The notes beneath the pieces are model-generated. The model had not been told where the DNA came from. It saw nothing but the letters and a program-made list of their open reading frames with translations, and searched no databases. Position numbers and translations under genes: made by a program. Shown here one piece after another: positions 24,906 through 31,912 of a stretch of DNA of 34,177 nucleotides. How positions within the stretch are numbered: position 1 is the stretch's first letter; each line of letters begins with the position of its first letter. This DNA is from CALLMJ01 sp964493765 (GTDB lineage Bacteria > Bacteroidota > Bacteroidia > J057 > CALLMJ01), in the NCBI GenBank assembly GCA_964493765.1, contig CAZBPK010000073.1:1-34177 (forward strand), written 5' to 3'.

Positions 24906-27344
24906 TTAAAAAGAATATTTTGAAATGATGGATTTTGAATTTTGTTTTGAATTTTCTAAAAATACTATAGGTTTTAGTTGTCCTTTCAACCAAATCGGTA
25001 GCATATTATCATAATAACGACTACCAGGATTTCCTGATTGACCAGCAGGATAAATTCCATAACCCTCAGGATTTTTATCATTCAATTGGACAACCATTCT
25101 CCAAGAAGGACCCGCAGTTTTACCAAGAGCATTCACAATATCAGAACCGCCACCATGATATAACGGTTCCGAAGAAAATGCAGGAATCATTGCCAAATGT
25201 GTAACCTTTGTCCCTCTATATTGATACCAAACCGCTTTTTCAAGGCTTTGAAATTGTTTCTCTAAATTTTTTACCGCTTTATTCCATGCTAAAACCAAAA
25301 GTTCTCTTGCTGTTTCTTTGATAGAAGTATTTTTTCTATCAAACCATGGGTTTTCTCCATCTTTTTTTAATATACTAATCGTAACAACAGGCTCGGGTTT
25401 TCTTAGCTCAAAAGTATCTTTCCCTTTAATTATATAAAATTCATCCCAGACTAAATTCTCAAATTCTTTATACCACTCAATAAATAAACTGGGTTCTACC
25501 CAATTGGGTTCATGAAAATAATTCCATCTTTCTAAAGTATATTTCCATTTTTTTTGTTGAATTTGATTTTCATCTAAGTAATTCAACATCACAGGCAAAG
25601 CAAATTCTGCAAACATGTTTTTGTTATCCAACTGTAAAAGCCTTAGGCTATCTATGTTTGCGTTATACATATTTTTTAAACGGTCATGAATACGTTTCCC
25701 TCTTTCAAAAGATGAAAATTCCCAATGTAAGAAGTATGGATAGGTAGTATCTGTAGGAAATTGATTAGCGGAAGCCACATAATCATGGGCAGGGTTTAAA
25801 GTGTAGGGATTGTGTTCAAAAGGTACCCATCCTTGCCATTCATGTTGAGGGTTGGATCCCTCTAAGGTAAATTTTCCTTGCCCTTTCCATTTTAAAGGAT
25901 ATTTCCCGTTACTTGTTAAAGCAATATCTTTATTTTTGGAAGCAAAAATAAAATTTTGTGCAGGGCAGCTGTAATATTTTAAAGCATTACGATAATCCTC
26001 TATATTTTTTGAACGATTAAGATAATAAAAGGTTAAAAGTTCTTGGGAAGGGTCATGAGCTAACCATCTCAAAGCATGATCTTTAGGACATTCTGGATGA
26101 AAATTTTCCCCTTTAGAATCTACAATAGGACCATGATGAGTAAGTTCCAAAGTATCTACAATAAAACCTTTATCCCTAACATAAAAAGTATCAATTTTAT
26201 AGGTAATGGGTTTATATTCTCCATTAAATAAATACTCTTTACGAGAACCATCTTTGAAAGTAATTTTATAATAATCAAAAATGTCTGGTGCAACATTGGT
26301 TACACCCCAAGCTATATCTTGATTAAAGCCAATAATAACATTTGGGGCTCCGGGCAAAGAAACTCCTGTAACGTTTACGTTAGGTCCATGCAATTGAATT
26401 TGAAACCAAATAGAAGGAAAATTGAGTTTTAGATGTGGGTCATTAGCTAAAATGGGATAGCCATTTTGTGTTCTACTACCACCTACCACAAAGTTATTGG
26501 AACCTAAATCTTTTTCTGTTTTTGGTAACTCAAAATTCTGAGTAATACCACTGAATAAAGAACCTCCCCAGTCGGATTCTGGGGTTTTAGGAATTTCAGG
26601 TTTCCAATTTTTCCATTCAGGATTTTGAGGATGTATAGGATCCATTAATAGTGGATAATTAGGAAATAGTTCTTTTACTACTGCTTCTCCTAAAAACTGC
26701 CTAACTTCCGAAAGCTCTTTGTCAGAACTTTTTCCCGACAAATCCCAAGCCATGTATTTGAGTAATAAAGCAGTTTTAAGGGGTGTCCAAGGTTCAGGTT
26801 TATAGCCTAAAAGCTTAAATTCAATAGGATAATTTTGGTAACCTAAAGTATTAATAAAAGCATTAATACCGTTGGTGTAAGCGGTCATAGTTTTTAGTGC
26901 AGTGGAATCTTTGCTAAGTTCTTTAACCACGTTTTCTGCACCAATAACCATACCAATTCTACGCATAAAACGGTCTCTTTTTAAAGCAATATCACCCACT
27001 ACTTCTGAAAGCCTGCCCGAAGCTGCACGTGTTACCATATCCATTTGCCATAAACGGAAGTATGCAGTAACATAACCTTGTAGGAAATATAAATCTTCTT
27101 CATTTTCGGCAAAAATATGGGGCACCATCATTTCATCAAACTGAATTTCAGCTTTTCCTTTTAAAAAAGTAGAAAAGTTTTTAGGCATTGCAATATCCGG
27201 TCTTTTCTTTTCTGATTGTTGAAGAAAGCCTTCATAAGGATTTAATAGATACCCTAATGCTGGAGTTTTCCCTAATTTACGTGACAAAATGCCAAATAAA
27301 AAGAGGGTAAATATAAAAATACCAAAGAATTTTATAATTTTCAT
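24906..27344 (-). CDS. Penicillin acylase family (Ntn) hydrolase
   Basis: 812 residues, N-terminal nucleophile hydrolase that hydrolyses amide bonds of acylated compounds; natural substrates may be acyl-homoserine lactones or other N-acyl amides. An N-terminal hydrophobic segment (about 5-18) is a signal or membrane anchor. The family's alpha-chain features (FAENEEDLYFLQGYVTAYFRLWQMD, RAASGRLSEVVGD) precede the processing site LGSNNF. Ser282 would be exposed as the nucleophile after autocleavage of Gly281-Ser282. Then come ILANDPHLKLNFPSIWFQ and GAPNVIIGFNQDIAWGVTN, typical of the beta chain. It is probably periplasmic. It leads a three-gene operon with two unknown small genes, preceded by a TAnnTTTG box (27376-27383). 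Substrate cannot be predicted. Confidence 0.92.
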   Translation of the reverse strand: MKIIKFFGIFIFTLFLFGILSRKLGKTPALGYLLNPYEGFLQQSEKKRPDIAMPKNFSTFLKGKAEIQFDEMMVPHIFAENEEDLYFLQGYVTAYFRLWQMDMVTRAASGRLSEVVGDIALKRDRFMRRIGMVIGAENVVKELSKDSTALKTMTAYTNGINAFINTLGYQNYPIEFKLLGYKPEPWTPLKTALLLKYMAWDLSGKSSDKELSEVRQFLGEAVVKELFPNYPLLMDPIHPQNPEWKNWKPEIPKTPESDWGGSLFSGITQNFELPKTEKDLGSNNFVVGGSRTQNGYPILANDPHLKLNFPSIWFQIQLHGPNVNVTGVSLPGAPNVIIGFNQDIAWGVTNVAPDIFDYYKITFKDGSRKEYLFNGEYKPITYKIDTFYVRDKGFIVDTLELTHHGPIVDSKGENFHPECPKDHALRWLAHDPSQELLTFYYLNRSKNIEDYRNALKYYSCPAQNFIFASKNKDIALTSNGKYPLKWKGQGKFTLEGSNPQHEWQGWVPFEHNPYTLNPAHDYVASANQFPTDTTYPYFLHWEFSSFERGKRIHDRLKNMYNANIDSLRLLQLDNKNMFAEFALPVMLNYLDENQIQQKKWKYTLERWNYFHEPNWVEPSLFIEWYKEFENLVWDEFYIIKGKDTFELRKPEPVVTISILKKDGENPWFDRKNTSIKETARELLVLAWNKAVKNLEKQFQSLEKAVWYQYRGTKVTHLAMIPAFSSEPLYHGGGSDIVNALGKTAGPSWRMVVQLNDKNPEGYGIYPAGQSGNPGSRYYDNMLPIWLKGQLKPIVFLENSKQNSKSIISKYSF

Positions 27345-27375
27345 TGATGCGAATTAACAAAAAATTATGACTATG

Positions 27376-27383
27376 CAAATATA
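27376..27383 (-). promoter_or_regulatory. -7 box of the penicillin-acylase operon
   Basis: TATATTTG on the minus strand matches TAnnTTTG and ends 31 bases before the ATG at 27344. No TTTG is seen about 20 bases upstream. It lies in the 337-bp gene-free stretch 27345-27681, whose other contents are repeat copy B and the terminator at 27631-27655. Confidence 0.45.
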
Positions 27384-27487
27384 CTAATTTTCAACGAAAT
27401 CCATTTATTAGGAAATGAACATGGGTATAAGTGGAAAAATACATTCTTAAAGATAAAATTCTTTTAAAATTGGGAATAGTAATTTTC

Positions 27488-27621
27488 ATTTGGGCGTGCC
27501 CCCTTCGCTAACGCTTCGGGGTCGGGGTGCTTCGGGCTTCGCTGTTCGCTTCGGCAATCCTTTGCCTGCTCATACTTCGCACCCAAAGGCAGTGCTAAAC
27601 CCTTCGCATCCCTCACGCTTA
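27488..27621 (-). repeat. Dispersed structured repeat, copy B
   Basis: The reverse complement aligns over its whole length with copy A (2240-2351). Identical ends are TAAGCGTGAGGGATGCGAAG and CACGCCCAAAT; copy B carries extra bases in two places. The central hairpin reads CCTTTG/CAAAGG on the plus strand, and a second pair CCCC/GGGG encloses TTCGCTAACGCTTC where copy A has a much shorter loop. On the minus strand it directly follows a strong terminator. A plus-strand reading frame over this region (27490-27747) is a by-product of its composition. Confidence 0.82.
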
Positions 27622-27630
27622 TACAAAAAA

Positions 27631-27655
27631 ATAGGCTGCTCAATAAGCAGCCTAT
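27631..27655. terminator. Strong bidirectional terminator
   Basis: ATAGGCTGCT (27631-27640) and AGCAGCCTAT (27646-27655) form a perfect 10-bp stem with a 5-base loop (CAATA). There is an A run on the left and a T run on the right, so either strand gives a stem plus U tract. On the minus strand it lies 26 bases after the stop of the PorT-like gene and just before repeat copy B. Confidence 0.9.
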
Positions 27656-27681
27656 TTTTTGTTGTAAAATTTTTTATAGAA

Positions 27682-28401
27682 TTAATTATTTCCCATAGGG
27701 AACCAGAAACCAATGTTCAAGCCTATATAGCTCATTCGCAATCTTAAATTTTCGTAAGGTTTAAATTTTGAAGTAACTCCACTTATGGTATATTCTTGTT
27801 CATAATTAGACTTGATGATGTTGGATAATCCTAGATTATAAACAACAGCGATATCCAGCATACCTATTCCTTCTAGATCCCAGTCTATACCTGCTCCAAA
27901 ACTAAACCAAGTATAAAAAGGTTGGAAGTGCCCTGTGATAGTATTTTTCCCTTTTTCGTATAAGGGAAATTGGTCCGTATTAGCATCTACTTTTGCTCCT
28001 ACATTCAATCCTAAAGCGGCACCGAAATAGCCTTTTGCATGTATACCTGATGCTAAATCGTTGGTACGCATTTTTAATAACAAAGGAATTTCTACTGCGG
28101 TTAAAGAATATTTATTTTGGGGATTAGGGGTTAAGTATTTTACTTGCCCTTTAAAGCCTGCTAGTAACACATTTACTCCTGTTTGGATACCTACATTTTC
28201 CGCAAAACCATAACCTACCATCAAGCCTCCTTTGAAGCCCATTTTAGATTTATAATCTGCACTTTTAAACTCTTTTTTAGCACTATCTGCTCTTACGGAA
28301 CTAATTACAGGTGCAATATTAAGCCCAAAATTAAATCCCTTTTGTGCTAAAGTTGATTGAAATGCTAATACAACAAGTATTAAAACGCTAATTTTTTTCA
28401 T
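27682..28401 (-). CDS. PorT-like outer membrane beta-barrel protein
   Basis: 239 residues. Signal peptide 1-19 (MKKISVLILVVLAFQSTLAQ). The mature chain alternates strands ending in aromatic residues, and Gly-rich turns (GFNFGLNIAPVIS, MGFKGGLMVGYGFAENVGIQTG, LKMRTNDLASGIHAKGYFGAALGLNVG, ending LNIGFWF). This is the outer membrane beta-barrel type (OMP_b-brl_2, PF13568) shared by PorT and many small Bacteroidota barrels. The specific function is not known; it need not be PorT itself. It begins 5 bases after the stop of the 213-residue gene, so the two form an operon, and it ends at a strong bidirectional terminator. Confidence 0.82.
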   Translation of the reverse strand: MKKISVLILVVLAFQSTLAQKGFNFGLNIAPVISSVRADSAKKEFKSADYKSKMGFKGGLMVGYGFAENVGIQTGVNVLLAGFKGQVKYLTPNPQNKYSLTAVEIPLLLKMRTNDLASGIHAKGYFGAALGLNVGAKVDANTDQFPLYEKGKNTITGHFQPFYTWFSFGAGIDWDLEGIGMLDIAVVYNLGLSNIIKSNYEQEYTISGVTSKFKPYENLRLRMSYIGLNIGFWFPMGNN

Positions 28402-28406
28402 AACTC

Positions 28407-29048
28407 TTATATTAATTGACTAATAATTTCAGAAATTTTTTGTAAAGATAAGGCAATTTTTTGGATATAGAAATTTTTTAGGTTTTCTGCTTCAAATCTT
28501 ACCGTATCAATATCCGCGGGTATAACGAAAGGTTGATTGTCAAAATCTATGCCATTTGCTACGAAATCGCTCTCAATTTCGTGTTCTTTATCTTTGGGTT
28601 TAAAACCTCTTTTGCTTTGATATTTAATTTTTTCTAGATGTTCAAAAAATGGCAAGATTACTATTTTATTTTGGTCTTTTAAAAAGAAGATACAAAAAAC
28701 TACACGAAACTTAATACCTTTTGAAAGGACATAAGTAATTTTAAACCAACCTCTTGGTAGATAACGATTTACATCAATATTTAATTGTTTGCAATAAAAA
28801 TGAATTTGTTCATTGTAATGATAATAATAAGGGGAATCAGGGAAAGCCTTTGCCATTCTTGATACTGCAATTTCATTTAAGGGTTCTTGAATTTTGGAAG
28901 TAATTGAACTTAAAATTTCCTCGCTTTCTTCAAATAAAGCATGCAAAACTTGCATAGCAGGAGTTTCTAATTCTGCCCAATCTTTATTTTTTAAGGCAGT
29001 TACACTTTGCACAAACTTACTGAGTTCTTGTTCAAACATTGGTGACAT
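28407..29048 (-). CDS. Cytoplasmic protein of unknown function
   Basis: 213 residues, no signal peptide. The N-terminal 65 residues are helical (FEQELSKFVQSVTALKNKDW, FEESEEILSSI), and the middle is aromatic and beta-rich (YYYHYNEQIHFYCKQL, GIKFRVVFCIFFLKDQ). The C-terminal 40 residues form another helix (RFEAENLKNFYIQKIALSL). I do not recognise a family. The ATG at 29048 or the one three codons on (29039) may be the start. It is 5 bases upstream of the PorT-like barrel gene, so co-transcription is very likely, but a functional link is not evident. A possible promoter (TTTG, 22 bases, AAAATTTG at 29081-29114) is weak. Confidence 0.68.
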   Translation of the reverse strand: MSPMFEQELSKFVQSVTALKNKDWAELETPAMQVLHALFEESEEILSSITSKIQEPLNEIAVSRMAKAFPDSPYYYHYNEQIHFYCKQLNIDVNRYLPRGWFKITYVLSKGIKFRVVFCIFFLKDQNKIVILPFFEHLEKIKYQSKRGFKPKDKEHEIESDFVANGIDFDNQPFVIPADIDTVRFEAENLKNFYIQKIALSLQKISEIISQLI

Positions 29049-29131
29049 CTTTGTATTTTATTGGTTATATTTGAGTGCTGCAAATTTTATCATTATTTTG
29101 ATACAATAAACAAAAAAGTAAAAAAAAAATT

Positions 29132-29455
29132 TTAGGGTCTTAGTTTTCCACTAACTTTCTGACCTTTATAAATTACATCATAACGATAGGGCATGCCATC
29201 TTCTAATTTTCGCCTAGAAAATGTAACCATGCTGTCTCCTTTTTCACAAATTAATTGCGTTCTTAATATTCCTTTATTGGTTACATCATCGTATAAATAA
29301 AATTCTACCATTCCTGAATTGGGTATATTAAATGGAATAACAATGACATCACTTTGAAAAACGGGTGGACTTATGGTAATATTTCTATTGTTTTGTGCAT
29401 AGCAAAAAACAAAGAAATGAAGAAAATTTCCCCAAAAAATCATCCACTTAATCAT
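29132..29455 (-). CDS. Small secreted beta-rich protein
   Basis: 107 residues. The signal peptide ends FVFCYAQ (residue 21), or begins at the Met at residue 5 (29443). The remaining 85 residues look like a single Ig-like or FlgD/T9SS-CTD-like sandwich: VIVIPFNIPNSGMVEFYLYDD, then a KGDSMVTFSRRKLEDGMPY turn and RYDVIYKGQKVSGKLRP. This is the pattern of the interaction module seen at the end of T9SS cargo, here as a stand-alone protein. That likeness is only by eye. It has its own consensus promoter (29466-29497). Function unknown. Confidence 0.65.
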   Translation of the reverse strand: MIKWMIFWGNFLHFFVFCYAQNNRNITISPPVFQSDVIVIPFNIPNSGMVEFYLYDDVTNKGILRTQLICEKGDSMVTFSRRKLEDGMPYRYDVIYKGQKVSGKLRP

Positions 29456-29465
29456 TTTAAAATTA

Positions 29466-29497
29466 CAAAATTAATGTATAAATCTAAGGTTTTCAAA
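29466..29497 (-). promoter_or_regulatory. Consensus Bacteroidota promoter of the small secreted protein gene
   Basis: On the minus strand TTTG (29494-29497) is followed after exactly 20 bases by TAATTTTG (29466-29473), a full TAnnTTTG. It ends 10 bases before the ATG at 29455. It is the only place where both boxes are perfect next to a gene start in this window. Confidence 0.65.
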
Positions 29498-29521
29498 CCC
29501 TTAATTGGCTATGTGCAAAAA

Positions 29522-31039
29522 TTAGTCCATTATTAACAAATCTCCTGACATAGCATGTGGAATTTTGATATTCATCATTTGAAGGATGGTGGGTGCAACA
29601 TCTCCTAATTTTCCTAATTTTTTTAGCTTATATTGCGAATTTTTGCTAACAAAAATGCAGGGCACTAAAGCAGTGGTATGAGCAGTATGTGGTGAGCCAT
29701 CATCGTTAAGCATTTTATCCACATTTCCATGATCTGCTAATATAATAGCTTCATAACCATTTTCTAATGCTGTTTGTATAACAGATTCTAAACATTCATT
29801 AACTACTTCGCAGGCTCTCACTGCAGCTTCCCAAACACCAGTATGTCCTACCATATCTGGATTCGCAAAATTTAAGCATATAAAATCCGATTCTTTATTT
29901 TTTAGTTCAGGAAGTATTTGATTTCTAATGTCATAAGCACTCATTTCAGGTTTTAAATCGTAGGTTGCAACTTTAGGTGATGGGCATAATATTCTTTTTT
30001 CTCCTTCAAATTCTACTTCTCTACCCCCATTAAAGAAAAAGGTTACATGAGGATACTTTTCGGTTTCTGCTATACGAATCTGTTTTTTTCCATTTTTTGA
30101 TAAAATTTCCCCTAATGTTTCAGTGATATTTTCTTTTTCAAATACAACATCTATTTTTTCAAAAGTTGCATCGTAACGAGTTAAAGTAACAAATTTCAAT
30201 GGAATTTTAGACATTTCATATTCTGGGAAATTTTGTTGTGTTAATGCCAGTGTAAGCTCTCTTCCTCTATCGGTTCTAAAATTAAAAAATAATACTCCAT
30301 CATTTGGCTTGATAGGTTGAAAATCTTTTAAAGTTACGGGTTCTAAAAATTCATCTGTAATACCCTCTTGGTAGAATTTTTCAATGGCTTCTAATGAATT
30401 TCCAATTTTTTCACCTTTACCATTGACAAGCAAATGATAGGCTTTAGAAACTCTTTCCCAGCGTTTATCCCTATCCATTGCATAGTAACGTCCTATTAAC
30501 GAAGCAATTTTTCCAATAAAATTTTGTTGTGTAAATTCTTCCAGTTTTTGAATAAACTGAATTCCACTTTTGGGATCTGTATCTCTTCCATCTAAAAATG
30601 CATGAATATACACATCTTTTATTTCTTTCTTTTTTAAATATTGTAGTATTTGAAATAAATGATGAATATGAGAATGAACTCCACCATCAGAAACTAAACC
30701 TAAAAGATGTAAAGGTTTTTGATGAGTTTTGCAGTAATCAATGAGCTGATTGAGAGCAGGGTTATTTTCTACCTCTTGATTTTCAAATGCTTTGGAAATT
30801 CTTTCTAATTCTTGATAAACGATTCTTCCTGCACCCAAATTCATGTGACCCACTTCAGAATTTCCCATTTGTCCTTCGGGTAATCCAACTGCTTTTCCTG
30901 ATGCTTCTAACAAGGTGTGAGGATAAGTATTCCATAATCTCCAATAAAAATCTATATTTGCATGATCAATAGCAGAATATTTTGGGTTTTCTGAAACTCC
31001 CCAACCATCTAATATAACGAGAATAACTTTTTTATTCAT
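29522..31039 (-). CDS. gpmI: 2,3-bisphosphoglycerate-independent phosphoglycerate mutase
   Basis: 505 residues, the usual length. It interconverts 3- and 2-phosphoglycerate in glycolysis and gluconeogenesis, using two Mn ions and a phosphoserine. Seen: LVILDGWG (Asp11 metal ligand), GQMGNSEVGHMNLGAGR with the nucleophile Ser61, HAFLDGRDTDP, IASLIGRYYAMDRDKRWER, FFNFRTDRGRELT, and near the C-terminus NFANPDMVGHTG, ADHGNVDKM and PHTAHT with the metal-binding Asp and His residues. Single gene; a -7 box lies at 31053-31060. No clear terminator follows, only the promoter of the next gene. Confidence 0.97.
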   Translation of the reverse strand: MNKKVILVILDGWGVSENPKYSAIDHANIDFYWRLWNTYPHTLLEASGKAVGLPEGQMGNSEVGHMNLGAGRIVYQELERISKAFENQEVENNPALNQLIDYCKTHQKPLHLLGLVSDGGVHSHIHHLFQILQYLKKKEIKDVYIHAFLDGRDTDPKSGIQFIQKLEEFTQQNFIGKIASLIGRYYAMDRDKRWERVSKAYHLLVNGKGEKIGNSLEAIEKFYQEGITDEFLEPVTLKDFQPIKPNDGVLFFNFRTDRGRELTLALTQQNFPEYEMSKIPLKFVTLTRYDATFEKIDVVFEKENITETLGEILSKNGKKQIRIAETEKYPHVTFFFNGGREVEFEGEKRILCPSPKVATYDLKPEMSAYDIRNQILPELKNKESDFICLNFANPDMVGHTGVWEAAVRACEVVNECLESVIQTALENGYEAIILADHGNVDKMLNDDGSPHTAHTTALVPCIFVSKNSQYKLKKLGKLGDVAPTILQMMNIKIPHAMSGDLLIMD

Positions 31040-31052
31040 TGTATTAAAACCG

Positions 31053-31060
31053 CAAATTTA
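31053..31060 (-). promoter_or_regulatory. -7 box of gpmI
   Basis: TAAATTTG on the minus strand matches TAnnTTTG and ends 13 bases before the ATG at 31039. No matching -33 box is seen. The rest of the gap 31040-31251 is AT-rich, apart from an AT hairpin at 31182-31211. Confidence 0.45.
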
Positions 31061-31181
31061 GTCTTTTTTTGCTTATTTTCATTTTTTTGAGGGTTCTCTT
31101 ATTTAGATTTACAACTTTAAAAACTTTAAATACTTTATTTCCATTAGCAACTTTTTGAGTCTTGAAATTAGTTGTTGATTA

Positions 31182-31211
31182 AAACTTTTTTCAGCTCAAT
31201 AAAAAAAGTTT
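31182..31211 (-). terminator. AT-rich hairpin after the secreted unknown gene
   Basis: AAACTTTTTT (31182-31191) pairs with AAAAAAGTTT (31202-31211). It lies 40 bases after the stop codon at 31252 on the minus strand. It lacks a downstream T run and the stem is almost all A-T, so it is only a candidate. Confidence 0.3.
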
Positions 31212-31251
31212 CCTTGAATAAGGTGATAATCCTAGTCATAAAGTTTTGAAA

Positions 31252-31866
31252 TTATTTAGCAACTATACGAATTTCACCCAGCACAATATCATAAACAGGA
31301 AGCCCACTTTGATTCGTAGAAAAAGTTCTATCCCCCACAAAATTAGAAACTTTTCTATAATCGCCTTCGTTCACTAATTTTAAATAACTAGCAAAGCAAG
31401 GATATTTCTCAAAATGTTTTCCCTGATTATTATTCACAAGCTGACCAGCAAATTGCCAACCAAAACCGTAAAATCGTATATCGGATTGATTGATTTTTAA
31501 AAATTCAGACAACTTCATACCTGCATACACTCCATTCTCAAAACGAAAATTAGACGACTCCGTAGAAATTTCTTGAATACCGTTTTCAGGTACCCCTTTT
31601 TTCCAACGAATTTTTATTTTCCCACTAGGAGTATTAACCGTAGTAATAATTTCGTAATACAAACTACCTGGGGGCAGAGAATACCCTACCATTCTATAAT
31701 CCAAAGTATCATGAATAACATTTTTTTCGCCGTACATTTTTTTTAAATCATTATGCGATGCTTGTAAATGAACTTTGCCTATCCCTTTGCAGGTAATCAA
31801 ATTTTCTTGGCTAAACACCGAAAAAAAAGCTCCCCAACTTGCTAATAAAAAGAATATTACACGCAT
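31252..31866 (-). CDS. Secreted protein of unknown function
   Basis: 204 residues. Signal peptide 1-20 (MRVIFFLLASWGAFFSVFSQ). The mature part opens with LITCKGIGKVHLQASHNDLKKMYG, continues with beta strands (SLYYEIITTV, GKIKIRWKKG, FRFENGVYAGMKLSEFLKIN), and ends VYDIVLGEIRIVAK. The two short units DLKKMYGEKN and KLSEFLKINQSDI each follow a strand-turn and look like the small helix of SmpA/BamE-like or related folds, but I would not assign the family. Two Cys. It lies 46 bases after the stop of the second Ig-repeat protein on the same strand, so it may be co-transcribed with it. Confidence 0.7.
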   Translation of the reverse strand: MRVIFFLLASWGAFFSVFSQENLITCKGIGKVHLQASHNDLKKMYGEKNVIHDTLDYRMVGYSLPPGSLYYEIITTVNTPSGKIKIRWKKGVPENGIQEISTESSNFRFENGVYAGMKLSEFLKINQSDIRFYGFGWQFAGQLVNNNQGKHFEKYPCFASYLKLVNEGDYRKVSNFVGDRTFSTNQSGLPVYDIVLGEIRIVAK

Positions 31867-31912
31867 ATCTTATCAATCTTTCACTCTTATAAACAAATTT
31901 TATACCGAAATT

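Noticed and set aside
27490..27620. GC-rich folded stretch considered as a tRNA or other known RNA
   Set aside because: No tRNA arm pattern or T-loop motif is present, and its match to copy A shows it belongs to the dispersed repeat.
27490..27747. 85-codon plus-strand reading frame across repeat copy B and the terminator
   Set aside because: It runs through a GC-rich repeat and a terminator stem into the opposite strand of the PorT-like gene; composition follows the DNA element.
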